Assembly (NCBI RefSeq): GCF_000735585.1
Contig: NZ_JNNO01000019.1
Location: forward strand, 1 to 61,617
DNA from: Devosia sp. LC5
GTDB taxonomy: Bacteria; Pseudomonadota; Alphaproteobacteria; Rhizobiales; Devosiaceae
Length of the DNA: 61,617 nucleotides
Direction: 5' to 3'
In this document: in pieces, positions 36,894 through 45,980 of the stretch
How the letters are laid out: each line of letters begins with the position of its first letter
How positions within the stretch are numbered: the stretch's first letter is position 1
Notes under the pieces: model-generated
Databases searched by the model: none
The model's input: the letters and a program-made list of their open reading frames with translations, nothing else
Told to the model about the DNA's origin: nothing
Program-made: the position numbers and the translations under genes

Positions 36894-36954
36894 GGTTCGC
36901 GAGAACCGGAGCGGAACGTACTAATGTACGTGAGCACCGGAAGCGCAGCGAACC
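36894..36954. repeat. Dispersed structured repeat, copy 1 (between rpsR and rplI)
   Basis: ACGTAC-TAAT-GTACGT (36916-36931) forms a perfect 6-bp hairpin flanked by near-direct repeats GAGAACCGGAGCG and GAGCACCGGAAGCG. An outer pair GGTTCGC/GCGAACC (36894-36900 with 36948-36954) closes the structure. Copy 2 at 56323-56386 shares the flanks and conserves the hairpin with different bases. Confidence 0.75.
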
Positions 36955-36980
36955 GCCGCTAGATCGCCAGCCCAGCGAAC

Positions 36981-37235
36981 TTACTGGACGGCATACGGCA
37001 TGATGCCGATGAAGCGGGCGCGCTTGATCGCCCGTGCCAGTTCACGCTGCTTCAGCGCCGAAACGGCGGTGATGCGGCTCGGCACGATCTTGCCGCGCTC
37101 GGAAACGTAGCGGCTCAGCAGGCGCACGTCCTTGTAGTCGATCTTTGGCGCGCCTTCACCCGAAAACGGGCAGGTCTTGCGGCGGCGCTGGAACGGACGG
37201 CGGGCCTGGGCAGTGGTCAGGTCTTTGATAGCCAT
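36981..37235 (-). CDS. rpsR: 30S ribosomal protein S18
   Basis: An 84-residue basic protein with the family segment [19 protein letters not shown] and the C-terminal [18 protein letters not shown]. It pairs with S6 on the 30S platform. It lies 18 bases after rpsF and 226 bases before rplI; that gap holds a structured repeat. Confidence 0.97.
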   Translation of the reverse strand: MAIKDLTTAQARRPFQRRRKTCPFSGEGAPKIDYKDVRLLSRYVSERGKIVPSRITAVSALKQRELARAIKRARFIGIMPYAVQ

Positions 37236-37253
37236 AGCTTTTCAGTCCTTATA

Positions 37254-37661
37254 TTAGAAACGGCGCGGGCGGCGTTCGCCGCTGAAGCCACCGCGTTCAC
37301 CGCCACGATCCGGACGGGTGCCGTCACGGTCGTCGCGATCGCGCTTCTGCATCATGGCAGATGGGCCTTCTTCCAGCTCGTCGACACGCACGGTCATGAA
37401 GCGCAGGATGTCTTCATTGATGCGCATCTGGCGCTCCATCTCGGCAACGGCGGGTGCCGGTGCGTCGATGTTCATCAGCGTGTAGTGAGCCTTGCGGTTC
37501 TTGCGGATGCGGTAGGAGAGGCCCTTGAGGCCCCAATATTCGTTCTTGGTGACCTTGCCGCCGCCATTGGCGAGGACTTCGGTCAGCGCAGCGGTCAGTT
37601 CTTCGACCTGCTGCTGCGATACGTCCTGGCGCGCCAGGAAGATATGCTCGTAAAGGGCCAT
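37254..37661 (-). CDS. rpsF: 30S ribosomal protein S6
   Basis: A 135-residue protein beginning [15 protein letters not shown], with [19 protein letters not shown] and a tail rich in Arg, Asp and Gly that lies beyond the E. coli core. First gene of rpsF-rpsR-rplI. Its promoter should lie within 37662-37939, where no specific motif was recognised. Confidence 0.97.
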   Translation of the reverse strand: MALYEHIFLARQDVSQQQVEELTAALTEVLANGGGKVTKNEYWGLKGLSYRIRKNRKAHYTLMNIDAPAPAVAEMERQMRINEDILRFMTVRVDELEEGPSAMMQKRDRDDRDGTRPDRGGERGGFSGERRPRRF

Positions 37662-37939
37662 GAATGCGCCTTCCTTCGTGGTTTAACACACATGCAATGT
37701 CGGGCGCGGAGCCTCCTTGAAGCCGGAAAGGCGTCAAAGCAGTCTTGCAAAGAGCGGGAACACGGGAGGCCGGGCATAAGCCCTATTCGTCAACAACGAA
37801 CCCTCCGTTCAGCCCCCGGCCAAACGAATTGCTGGCGACCCCTTAGGGCCAAACGGTCTTCAAATCAAGCGGAAATGCCGGTTTGGCGGCGCGGGAGCCG
37901 GGCTAATGAACGCAGGTCCGGCTCACTTGGGGGATTGGC

Positions 37940-38320
37940 TCAGTTCGGTTCGTCCCCGACGGCAAGGATATTGCCTTCCGAATCCTTGAACCATGCGGCG
38001 TGGAACTTGCCCATTGTGGCAATTCCATCGACGGTCTTGAGGCCCGGCATGTCGTAGTCTTCGAACTTCACGCCGTGCTTGCGCAGGTCGCGGACCTCTG
38101 CCTCCACGTCATCGGTGGCAAAGGACAGCAAGGTATTGGGCGCCTGGCCGGCATTGGGCGTTGGGTAGAGCAGGAAGCTGGTGCCTCCGCCAACCTTGTA
38201 GATGCAGCCCATCTCGTCTTCCATGGCGGGCGAGAGCCCAAGTTTGTCGTGATACCAGGATTTTGCCCGGGTCATGTCTGCAGCCGGGATGGTTGCGTAG
38301 GCACGATGATCTGTGAGCAT
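37940..38320 (-). CDS. Glyoxalase/bleomycin-resistance (VOC) fold protein
   Basis: A 126-residue VOC superfamily protein, with ARSWYHDKLGLSP-like ARAKSWYHDKLGLSP near residue 17 (read as TRAKSWYHDKLG) and a C-terminal WFKDSEGNILAVGD motif typical of glyoxalase I-like proteins. Members bind a metal and act as dioxygenases, isomerases or drug-binding proteins. The exact role cannot be inferred. It stands alone between rpsF and a glycosyltransferase remnant. Confidence 0.85.
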   Translation of the reverse strand: MLTDHRAYATIPAADMTRAKSWYHDKLGLSPAMEDEMGCIYKVGGGTSFLLYPTPNAGQAPNTLLSFATDDVEAEVRDLRKHGVKFEDYDMPGLKTVDGIATMGKFHAAWFKDSEGNILAVGDEPN

Positions 38321-38402
38321 AACTTCCTCCCTTTCTGAGAGCTGTCACAGTCCACAGGCTACGCCTTCGCCAATCCGGTGTAAACGTGATCCGCAGGGCA
38401 TC

Positions 38403-38640
38403 CTACCGGCCTGCCAGGCGCTTTTCGATAAACTCCATCGCACTGCCCACGCCATTCTCGCTGGCGATAGCAGCCCCCAGTGCCGCCGCCCGCTGCCGCA
38501 CCGCTGGCTCGTCCATGGCGCGGAAAGCGGCGGCGAGATCGCTCACCGCCCCGCGCCAGTGCCAGATAGGGTTGCATGTCGCCGCGGGTACCCAGCGTAT
38601 GGATGGAGAACCGTATCAGCCGGCCCGTTTCTGCCGCCAC
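38403..38640 (-). pseudogene. Glycosyltransferase (family 28/MGT-like) remnant with internal deletion
   Basis: The first ~30 codons from 38640 encode a classic N-terminus (LIRFSIHTLGTRGDMQPYL). After about 38550 the frame changes and encodes a C-terminus (AVSDLAAAFRAMDEPAVRQR, then ASENGVGSAMEFIEKRLAGR) ending at 38403. Roughly 350 residues are missing between, with a frameshift at the junction. It overlaps the end of the TetR gene by 25 bases, as a coupled target gene would. Confidence 0.82.
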
Positions 38641-39323
38641 CCAGCAAAGAAAGCCTCGGCAAAGCCGGGTTCGATAAACTGGATGCTGCCCTCGGGCAGG
38701 CCCAGGATACGGTCGGCTACGATGCCCTGCGCAATCCAGCGCCGCTGGAAGGCCGCCGCCGCGCTCTTGAAAGCCTCGTCGGACGTGGCGCCCACCAACG
38801 CCGCCACGCTGTCATGCGTGGTCGTCGTCAGGCCCAGCAGAATCTCTGCCATGGCGTTGGCGTCTCCGGGCAAGAAGCTACCATCATCCATGCCCTGCCG
38901 CAGTATTTCCGCCATGACCGGGGTCATCACGCGGCTGACCCTTCTGAACACGTGGTGGTAAAGCGCGATATTCTCCGGCCGGAACAGCGCCTCGAACAGC
39001 GCCAGCGCTTCAGGCGCGCGCTCCACCTTCAATCGCCTGTTATGCTTGAGAAACCGGTCCAGCCGCTCGAAGCCGTTGAGCGTTTCGTCGGCGACGATGG
39101 CCTGCGTCTCGGCAGCGGCCTCCTGCGCCATCTGCTCGGCAAGTGCCTCGAGCACAGCCTCCTTGGATGGGAAATAGTAGTAGAACGCGCCTTTGGAGAG
39201 CCCGGCGCGGCCGATAATGTCCTCGACGCTGGTCGCGTCATAGCCATGTTCGAAGAACAATGCCTGTGCCGCCGCAATGAGGTCGGCGCGGCGAACCGTT
39301 GGGTTTTTGATGATGCGGGACAT
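38616..39323 (-). CDS. TetR family transcriptional regulator
   Basis: A 235-residue regulator. The helix-turn-helix covers about residues 12-58 (YDATSVEDIIGRAGLSKGAF, then YYYFPSKEAVLEAL). The ligand-binding C-terminal domain is less conserved. A 21-base operator-like inverted repeat lies 57 bases upstream. Its downstream neighbour, a glycosyltransferase gene, is deleted to a remnant, so the regulator may have lost its main target. Confidence 0.92.
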   Translation of the reverse strand: MSRIIKNPTVRRADLIAAAQALFFEHGYDATSVEDIIGRAGLSKGAFYYYFPSKEAVLEALAEQMAQEAAAETQAIVADETLNGFERLDRFLKHNRRLKVERAPEALALFEALFRPENIALYHHVFRRVSRVMTPVMAEILRQGMDDGSFLPGDANAMAEILLGLTTTTHDSVAALVGATSDEAFKSAAAAFQRRWIAQGIVADRILGLPEGSIQFIEPGFAEAFFAGWRQKRAG

Positions 39324-39379
39324 GTCTTAACCTTGCGAACCTTTGTCCGGCCAAGCCGAACGAGCTGAAAGTCGACATA

Positions 39380-39400
39380 ACAGACTGACGGTCAGTCTGT
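39380..39400. promoter_or_regulatory. TetR-type operator
   Basis: Ten-base arms (ACAGACTGAC and GTCAGTCTGT) flank one central base and match perfectly. Length and symmetry are typical for TetR family sites. It lies 57 bases upstream of the TetR gene and 190 bases upstream of fabD. Confidence 0.75.
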
Positions 39401-39589
39401 AAAATCACAACCAGCCTCCGGCGGAGTGGCCACTTGCGCCGGCGAGGGAAGGCGGCAGACCTCGCTCCCTCTGCGCTGCGGCCGCCGGGTGACCTTACGC
39501 CTTGACTCTGCCACAGAGTCCGGCCAAACGCCGCGCAACTGGACAGTCGGGTTGCGAATTGTCTAACTGATCGCAAGGGGGGCCATATC

Positions 39590-40540
39590 ATGACCAAGCG
39601 CGCATTCACATTTCCCGGCCAGGGCAGCCAGGCTGTCGGCATGGGTAAAGATCTTGCGGCGGCCTATCCCGAAGCACGCGCCGTGTTTCAGGAAGTCGAC
39701 GAGGCGCTCAACCAGCGCCTTTCGGCCATCATGTTCGAGGGGCCCGAGGACATACTGCGTCTGACTGAAAATGCCCAGCCGGCATTGATGGCGGTCAGCA
39801 TGGCAGTCATTCGTGTGCTTCAGTCCAAAGGCGTAACGCTTGCCGATCACGCCGCCTATGTCGCCGGACATTCGCTTGGCGAATATTCCGCGCTCTGCGC
39901 CGCCGGCACATTTTCGCTGTCCGACACGGCCCGCCTGCTCAAGACGCGCGGCCAGGCCATGCAAAAGGCCGTCCCCGTCGGCCATGGCGCCATGGCGGCT
40001 CTGCTTGGTCTTGACCTCGAAACGGCAAGCGCCGTTGCCGCCGAGGCGGGGCAGGGCGAGGTCTGTGACGTTGCCAATGACAATGCGCCGGGCCAGGTCG
40101 TTATTTCCGGTGCCGTTGCCGCGGTGGAGCGGGCCGTTGAGATCGCCAAGGGCAAAGGCGCCAAGCGCGCGCTGCTGCTGCCGGTCAGCGCACCATTCCA
40201 CTGCTCGCTGATGCAGCCGGCCGCCGACGCCATGGCCGCGGCTTTGGCCGAAGTCGGCATGCAGGCCCCCGTCGTGCCGCTCGTTGCCAACGTGCTCGCC
40301 ACTCCTATTTCCGACCCCGCCGAAATCCGCCAGCGTCTGGTCGAGCAGGTCACCGGCGTTGTCCGCTGGACCGAAAGCGTCACCTGGCTGACCACCCAGG
40401 CTGGCGTGACCCATCTGCATGAGCTGGGTACCGGCAAGGTACTCACGGGCCTGGCTAAACGCATCAATGCCGAGGCCATCGCCAGCGCGGTCGGCACACC
40501 GGCCGATATCGATGCTTTCGTCGCCGAACTCACCGCTTAA
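39590..40540 (+). CDS. fabD: Malonyl-CoA:ACP transacylase
   Basis: A 316-residue enzyme loading malonyl groups onto acyl carrier protein. It has FPGQGSQAVGMGKDLAA at the N-terminus, the nucleophile in GHSLGEYSAL (Ser near residue 94), and the catalytic His in SAPFHCSLM. A strong ribosome binding site (AAGGGGGG) precedes the ATG. First gene of the fatty-acid synthesis cluster. Confidence 0.97.
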   Translation: MTKRAFTFPGQGSQAVGMGKDLAAAYPEARAVFQEVDEALNQRLSAIMFEGPEDILRLTENAQPALMAVSMAVIRVLQSKGVTLADHAAYVAGHSLGEYSALCAAGTFSLSDTARLLKTRGQAMQKAVPVGHGAMAALLGLDLETASAVAAEAGQGEVCDVANDNAPGQVVISGAVAAVERAVEIAKGKGAKRALLLPVSAPFHCSLMQPAADAMAAALAEVGMQAPVVPLVANVLATPISDPAEIRQRLVEQVTGVVRWTESVTWLTTQAGVTHLHELGTGKVLTGLAKRINAEAIASAVGTPADIDAFVAELTA

Positions 40541-40596
40541 GCAACTTGATTCAAGCCTGAAGCCCTTGATTCACTTTCTCCGTGGAGGAGACCTAA

Positions 40597-41334
40597 ATGT
40601 TTGATTTGACTGGCAAGCGTGCCCTGGTAACCGGCGCTAGCGGCGGCATTGGCCGCGAAATTGCCAAGGCTCTGGCCGAAGCCGGCGCCACCGTCGCCCT
40701 CAGCGGCACCCGCGTCGGTGCGCTGGAAGACGTGGCCAAGGAAATTGGCAAGGACAGCCCGGTTCTGCCCTGCAACCTGTCCGAGCTTCATGAAGTCGAC
40801 AAGCTCGTGCCTGCCGCCGAGGCGGCCATGGGCGGCATCGATATCCTGATCAACAATGCCGGCATGACGCGCGACAATCTTTTCATGCGCATGAAGAATG
40901 AGGAATGGGACGAGGTGCTGGCGGTCAATCTCACTGCCGCTTTCCACCTTACCCGCGCCGTGTTGCGTGGAATGATGAAGCAGCGCTACGGCCGCATCAT
41001 CGGCATTTCCTCGGTCGTCGGCGTCATGGGCAATCCGGGGCAGGGCAACTATGCTGCCTCCAAGGCCGGCCTGATCGGCATGAACAAGGCGCTGGCCCAT
41101 GAAGTCGCCTCGCGCGGCATCACCGTCAATTCCATCGCGCCAGGTTTCATCGCTTCGGCCATGACCGATGAGCTCAATGACAAGCAGCGCGACGCTATCC
41201 TGGGGACAATTCCGGCAGGCCGTTTGGGAACTGCACAGGAAATTGCGGGTTGTGCAGTCTTCCTTGCGAGCGACGCTGCGGCCTATGTCACGGGGCATAC
41301 ATTGAACGTAAATGGCGGCATGGCGATGATCTGA
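40597..41334 (+). CDS. fabG: 3-oxoacyl-ACP reductase
   Basis: A 245-residue NADPH-dependent SDR. The cofactor motif is TGASGGIGREIAKAL, NNAGMTRD is near residue 86, and the catalytic residues are in SSVVGVMGNPGQGNYAASK (Ser and Tyr-x-x-x-Lys). The C-terminus GHTLNVNGGMAMI matches FabG closely. GGAGGAG lies 7-8 bases before the start. It follows fabD by 56 bases. Confidence 0.97.
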   Translation: MFDLTGKRALVTGASGGIGREIAKALAEAGATVALSGTRVGALEDVAKEIGKDSPVLPCNLSELHEVDKLVPAAEAAMGGIDILINNAGMTRDNLFMRMKNEEWDEVLAVNLTAAFHLTRAVLRGMMKQRYGRIIGISSVVGVMGNPGQGNYAASKAGLIGMNKALAHEVASRGITVNSIAPGFIASAMTDELNDKQRDAILGTIPAGRLGTAQEIAGCAVFLASDAAAYVTGHTLNVNGGMAMI

Positions 41335-41549
41335 TCTGCGGAAAAGCCCGGTTTTAGGGGGGTGCGCCTTATGGCTAACCTCGAAAAAACGTGCTACCTC
41401 GCCCCGCGGTAACCTCTGCCGGTCCGTCTTGCGAGCGCCGGAAAGGCCGCTTACATTGCCTCTGTGCAGGCCAAAACCATGCTTGAAGATTTGGCATTGC
41501 GCCAATAAGAAGCGAAACGAAACGTCGATTTCTAAAAGGGAAGTCAAAT

Positions 41550-41786
41550 ATGAGCGATGTCGCTGATCGGGTCCGCAAGATCGTTGTGGAACACCTCAAT
41601 GTGGATGCCGAGAAAGTGGTCGAAAAGGCCAGCTTCATCGACGATCTGGGCGCCGATTCGCTCGATCAGGTCGAGCTGGTGATGGCTTTCGAAGAAGAAT
41701 TCTCGGTCGAGATTCCGGATGATGCCGCCGAGTCGATCCAGACTTTCGGTGATGCTGTTTCTTTCCTCACCAAGGCCGTCGGCTAA
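41550..41786 (+). CDS. acpP: Acyl carrier protein
   Basis: A 78-residue acidic protein. The phosphopantetheine site is Ser37 in DDLGADSLD. The 215-base gap from fabG suggests its own promoter; no clear box was recognised there. An AAGGGAAG ribosome binding site precedes the ATG. Confidence 0.98.
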   Translation: MSDVADRVRKIVVEHLNVDAEKVVEKASFIDDLGADSLDQVELVMAFEEEFSVEIPDDAAESIQTFGDAVSFLTKAVG

Positions 41787-41819
41787 GCCTTAGGGCCAGC
41801 TGGGATAGGCAGGTAGAGT

Positions 41820-43088
41820 ATGGAAATGCGCCGCGTCGTCGTCACCGGATTGGGCCTCGTTACGCCCCTCGGTTGCGGAGTTGAAGCCACCTGGGCCAAT
41901 ATTTTGGCCGGCAAAAGCGGCGCCAAGCGCATCGACGACTTCCGGGTCGACGATATTGCTTGCCAGATTGCCCACCGCTTGCCGCTCGGCGCCTATGCCG
42001 ACGGCAAGTACAATCCCGACGATTGGATGGACACCAAGGAGCAGCGCAAGGTCGACGATTTCATCGTCTACGCCATGGCCGCTGCAACCCAGGCCATCCA
42101 GGATGCTGGCGTCGAGCCCAAGACCCAGGAAGATCAGGAACGCACCGGCGTCCTGATCGGCTCTGGCATCGGCGGGGTCGGGGGCATCTACGAAGCCTCC
42201 ATCACCCTGCACGAAAAGGGCCCGCGCCGCATCAGCCCGTTCTTCATTCCGGGCCGGCTGATCAATCTGGCCTCTGGCCAGGTGTCGATTCGCTTCGGCC
42301 TCAAGGGGCCGAACCATTCGGTAGTCACCGCCTGCTCGACCGGCGCTCACGCCATTGGCGACGCAGCCCGCCTGATTGCCCTGGGCGATGCCGACGTGAT
42401 GGTTGCCGGTGGCACCGAAAGCTGCGTCAATCGCCTTGCCATGGCGGGCTTTGCCGCCTGCCGTGCGCTCTCCACCAATTTCAACGACGATCCGACCGCT
42501 GCCTCGCGCCCCTATGACAAGGATCGCGATGGCTTCGTCATGGGCGAAGGCGCCGGCATTGTCGTGCTCGAAGATTACGAGCGGGCCAAGGCCCGCGGCG
42601 CCAAGATCTATGGCGAAATCATCGGCTATGGCCTGTCGGGCGACGCCTATCACATCACTGCCCCTTCCGAGGACGGCGATGGCGGTTTCCGCTGCATGCA
42701 GGCCGCCATCAAGCGCGCCGGCATTACCCCCGCCGAGATCGATTATATCAATGCCCACGGCACCTCGACGCCACTGGGCGACGAAATCGAGCTTGGCTCG
42801 GTCACCCGCGTGCTGGGCGATGCTGCCTCCACCGTCGCCATGAGTTCCACCAAGTCGGCCATCGGCCATTTGCTGGGTGCTGCCGGCTCGGTCGAAGCCA
42901 TCTTCTCGCTGCTGGCCATGCGCGACAATATCGCGCCGCCCACCCTCAATCTCGACAATCCCTCGGTCGATACCGTGATCAATCTTGTGCCCAAAAAGGC
43001 GTTCAAGAAAGAGATCAACGTCGCGCTCTCCAACTCCTTTGGATTTGGCGGCACCAACGCGACCCTGGTGATGCGCAAGGTCCACTGA
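41820..43088 (+). CDS. fabF: 3-oxoacyl-ACP synthase II
   Basis: A 422-residue condensing enzyme. The nucleophile is in VTACSTGAHAIGDA (Cys near residue 170). The two catalytic histidines are in NAHGTSTPLGD and SAIGHLLGAAG, and the glycine-rich SFGFGGTNATL is near the C-terminus. A 33-base gap from acpP suggests joint transcription. It elongates acyl-ACP and adjusts lipid composition. Confidence 0.98.
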   Translation: MEMRRVVVTGLGLVTPLGCGVEATWANILAGKSGAKRIDDFRVDDIACQIAHRLPLGAYADGKYNPDDWMDTKEQRKVDDFIVYAMAAATQAIQDAGVEPKTQEDQERTGVLIGSGIGGVGGIYEASITLHEKGPRRISPFFIPGRLINLASGQVSIRFGLKGPNHSVVTACSTGAHAIGDAARLIALGDADVMVAGGTESCVNRLAMAGFAACRALSTNFNDDPTAASRPYDKDRDGFVMGEGAGIVVLEDYERAKARGAKIYGEIIGYGLSGDAYHITAPSEDGDGGFRCMQAAIKRAGITPAEIDYINAHGTSTPLGDEIELGSVTRVLGDAASTVAMSSTKSAIGHLLGAAGSVEAIFSLLAMRDNIAPPTLNLDNPSVDTVINLVPKKAFKKEINVALSNSFGFGGTNATLVMRKVH

Positions 43089-43265
43089 CCTTCTCCGCCA
43101 ACAAAGCCGTTCACATCGCGGGCCAGGAACGGCGTGCCCTATTGCCTTTGCATGGCCGCATGCGAACAATACGGCCAATTACAGGCCCAGCGTTTGGCGC
43201 CAGATCGATGACAAGACCCGCCGCAACCGCTTGCGAACGGGCTCCCAGGGTGGTGATGCATCACG

Positions 43266-44381
43266 ATGAATGAACGCAAGGCCAGGCGGCCGAAACGCCG
43301 CTCCAGCAACGGCTTCGTTGATATCCTTAACGGCTTTCTGACCCTGCTTGTGCTCGGACTGCTACTCGCCGGCGGCGTCCTGCTCTATGGCGCGTCCCAA
43401 TTTTACGGCGATGGCCCGCTGCAGGAAGACACCACCTTCCGCGTCGAATCGGGCAGCGGGCTGGCCTCCACCGCCCAGCGCCTCGAAGAACAGGGCGTGA
43501 TTTCCAACCGCTTCATCTTCCAGGCCGGTGGCCGGGCGCTGGAACGCCAGGCCAATATCAAGGCCGGCGATTTCCGCATTCCCGCTGGCGCCAGCATGGC
43601 CGAAATCCTCAAGGAAATTACCGAGGGTAATCCGATCCGCTATGCGGTGACCATTCCCGAAGGCTGGACCTCCTGGGATGCCATTCAGCGCCTCAATGGC
43701 GACAGTAATCTGGTGGGCGAAGTCACCTCCCTGCCCGCCGAGGGCTCCATCCTTCCCGGTAGCTATGACTATATGCCCGGCGATACCCGCCAGTCCGTGC
43801 TCGACAAGATGCAGACGGCGATGACCACTGAATTGGCTGCCATCTGGGCCGGCCGGCAGGACGATCTGCCGCTGGAAACACCCGAGCAGATGCTGGTTCT
43901 GGCCTCGATCGTCGAAAAGGAAACCGGCGTCGCCAGCGAGCGGCCGCAGGTTGCCGCCGTCTTCGTCAATCGCCTGCGCGAAAGCATGCGGCTGCAATCC
44001 GATCCGACCATCATCTATGGCATCACCAAGGGCCAGTCCAATCTCGGGCGCGGCCTGCGCCGCTCCGAAATCGAGGCCCAGACGCCCTACAATACTTACC
44101 AGATCGACGGTCTGCCCCCGACGCCGATTGCAAATCCCGGCGTCGAAGCCCTAAAGGCCGTCGCCCATCCCGATAGCCACGATTATCTCTACTTCGTGGC
44201 CAAGGGTGCGACGCCTGCCGAAGGCCATGTGTTTGCCGAGACCTATGCCGAGCACCAGCAGAATGTCGCCCGCTATCGCGAGATCGCGCGCGCCGCTGCT
44301 GAACAGGCCGAGGCCGATGCCGAGGCCGCCCGGCAGGCGCTGGAGGCCGAAGAGGCCGCCGGCGCACCAGCAACTCCGTGA
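43266..44381 (+). CDS. mltG: Endolytic murein transglycosylase MltG
   Basis: A 371-residue inner-membrane enzyme that cleaves nascent peptidoglycan and helps set glycan length. A basic N-terminus precedes one membrane helix at about residues 18-42. A LysM-like region follows, then the YceG domain with the catalytic Glu in LASIVEKETG near residue 219. SDPTIIYGITKG and TPYNTYQIDGLPPTPIANPG are typical. The last 30 residues are rich in Ala and Glu. Its stop overlaps the next start by 4 bases. Confidence 0.96.
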   Translation: MNERKARRPKRRSSNGFVDILNGFLTLLVLGLLLAGGVLLYGASQFYGDGPLQEDTTFRVESGSGLASTAQRLEEQGVISNRFIFQAGGRALERQANIKAGDFRIPAGASMAEILKEITEGNPIRYAVTIPEGWTSWDAIQRLNGDSNLVGEVTSLPAEGSILPGSYDYMPGDTRQSVLDKMQTAMTTELAAIWAGRQDDLPLETPEQMLVLASIVEKETGVASERPQVAAVFVNRLRESMRLQSDPTIIYGITKGQSNLGRGLRRSEIEAQTPYNTYQIDGLPPTPIANPGVEALKAVAHPDSHDYLYFVAKGATPAEGHVFAETYAEHQQNVARYREIARAAAEQAEADAEAARQALEAEEAAGAPATP

Positions 44382-45268
44382 GCCATTCGCTCGCCAGCAT
44401 GACGGGCTATGCGCGCGCCACCGGCGCAGCGCCTGGCGCGTCCTTCACCTGCGAAGTCAAATCCGTCAACGGACGCGGCCTCGATATCCGCATGCGCCTC
44501 GCGCCCGGCTTCGACGCGCTTGAAGGTGATATCCGCCAGCTCATCGGCAAGGCCCTGTCACGCGGCTCGATCACCTTCACCCTCTCCGTCGAACGCGATG
44601 GGGCAGGGGGCGACCTACTGGTCAATCAGCAGGCCCTCGCCACCGTGCTGGCCGCGCTCGCTGATCTCTCTGGCCGGATCGATGCCGGCCGGCCCCGCCT
44701 CGATGGCATTCTCGGCCTCAAGGGCGTCCTTGAACAGCGCGACCGCCCCATGGGCCCCGCCGCCGAAGAAGCTCTCGCCGCCGCCATTCTCGACAGCGTC
44801 GCCCGGGCCCTGGCCGATCTCGTCCTCGCCCGCCGCCAGGAAGGCACGCATATCGCCGCGGTGCTTCTTGAACGCCTCGACGAGATCGAGGCTCTGGTCG
44901 CCCGCGCCGAGGCCCACCCCGCCCGCAGCCGCGACGCCATCCTGACCCGCCTGCGCCAGCAGCTTGCCGAGCTCACCGCCGATATCGCCGTCCCCGATGA
45001 TCGCCTCGCCCACGAAGCGCTGCTGCTGGCCACCAAGGCCGATATCCGCGAAGAACTCGACCGCCTCACCGCCCATATCGCCAGCGCCCGCCAACTGATC
45101 GCTGCGGGTGGTCCGGCCGGCCGGCGCCTCGATTTCCTGGCCCAGGAATTCAACCGCGAGGCCAATACGCTGTGTGCCAAGGCCAATGCCGTGGAGCTCA
45201 CCTCTATCGGCCTTGACCTCAAGGCGGCGATCGATCAACTACGCGAGCAAGTGCAGAACATAGAATAG
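44378..45268 (+). CDS. yicC: YicC family endoribonuclease
   Basis: A 296-residue protein of the YicC/YloC family, shown in E. coli to be an RNase that can act on small RNAs. The N-terminal MTGYARATG and FTCEVKSVNGRGLDIRMRL and the C-terminal LDFLAQEFNREANTLCAKA are diagnostic. The GTG at 44378 overlaps the mltG stop (GTGA); the alternative is the ATG at 44399, which would drop seven residues. It is upstream of gmk, the usual order. Confidence 0.93.
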   Translation: MSHSLASMTGYARATGAAPGASFTCEVKSVNGRGLDIRMRLAPGFDALEGDIRQLIGKALSRGSITFTLSVERDGAGGDLLVNQQALATVLAALADLSGRIDAGRPRLDGILGLKGVLEQRDRPMGPAAEEALAAAILDSVARALADLVLARRQEGTHIAAVLLERLDEIEALVARAEAHPARSRDAILTRLRQQLAELTADIAVPDDRLAHEALLLATKADIREELDRLTAHIASARQLIAAGGPAGRRLDFLAQEFNREANTLCAKANAVELTSIGLDLKAAIDQLREQVQNIE

Positions 45269-45277
45269 GATTTGGCG

Positions 45278-45916
45278 ATGGAATTTCAGCGCCGCGGCGT
45301 CATGCTGGTCATCGCCTCGCCGTCGGGCGCGGGCAAGTCGTCCATTTCACGCGCCCTGTTCGGCGCCGATCCCAATATCAGGCTCTCTGTCTCGGTCACG
45401 ACGCGCGCGCGCCGCACCGACGAGGTTGATGGCAAGCATTATCACTTCATCGACGTGCCCACCTACAAGCGCATGCAGGCCGATGGCGAACTGCTGGAAT
45501 CGGCCGAGGTGCACGGCAATTTCTACGGCACCCCCCGCGCCCGCGTCGAAGAGCAACTGGCTGCCGGCAACGACATCCTGTTCGACATCGACTATCAGGG
45601 CACGCTTCAGCTCTACCGCAATAGCCGCAAGGACATGGTGACGGTCTTCATCCTGCCGCCCTCCATCAAGGAGTTGCGCGCCCGTCTCGAGCGTCGCGCC
45701 CAGGACAGCGTCGGCACCATTGAAAAGCGCCTCCAGAACGCCCGCGACGAAATGGATCACTTCCACGAATATGACTATGTCATCGTCAATGAAGATCTCG
45801 AGGCCTCCACTCAGCGCGTGCGCTCCATTTTGGTTTCCTCCCGTTTGGAACGCGACCGCCAGCTCAATTTGAGCAGTTTCGTCAAAGACTTGCAGAGCCA
45901 GATCGATTCTCTTTGA
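45278..45916 (+). CDS. gmk: Guanylate kinase
   Basis: A 212-residue kinase converting GMP to GDP. It has the P-loop ASPSGAGKSS near residue 15, SVSVTTRARRTDEVDG, and the GMP-binding HGNFYGTPR. The ATG at 45278 is preferred over a TTG at 45272 because AGGA ends 7 bases upstream of the ATG. It is the last gene of the mltG-yicC-gmk series. Confidence 0.97.
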   Translation: MEFQRRGVMLVIASPSGAGKSSISRALFGADPNIRLSVSVTTRARRTDEVDGKHYHFIDVPTYKRMQADGELLESAEVHGNFYGTPRARVEEQLAAGNDILFDIDYQGTLQLYRNSRKDMVTVFILPPSIKELRARLERRAQDSVGTIEKRLQNARDEMDHFHEYDYVIVNEDLEASTQRVRSILVSSRLERDRQLNLSSFVKDLQSQIDSL

Positions 45917-45933
45917 GAGGTCGGGCCATGCTC

Positions 45934-45976
45934 CCAGTAGACCTCATGGTGAGCCTGTCGAACCACGAGGTCGTGC
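45934..45976. repeat. REP-like repeat, third copy
   Basis: It contains CCTCATGGTGAGCCTGTCGA followed by ACCACGAGG, and folds into a hairpin with a 9-bp stem. It is the same family as the pair at 36006-36098. It lies directly before the MFS start, so it may cover that gene's ribosome binding site. Confidence 0.8.
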
Positions 45977-45980
45977 CAGC

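Noticed and set aside
41790..43178. 462-codon open frame antisense to fabF
   Set aside because: It is entirely opposite a well-conserved gene; long antisense frames are expected from GC-rich codon use. The same applies to the 384-codon frame opposite rsmB (366-1520).
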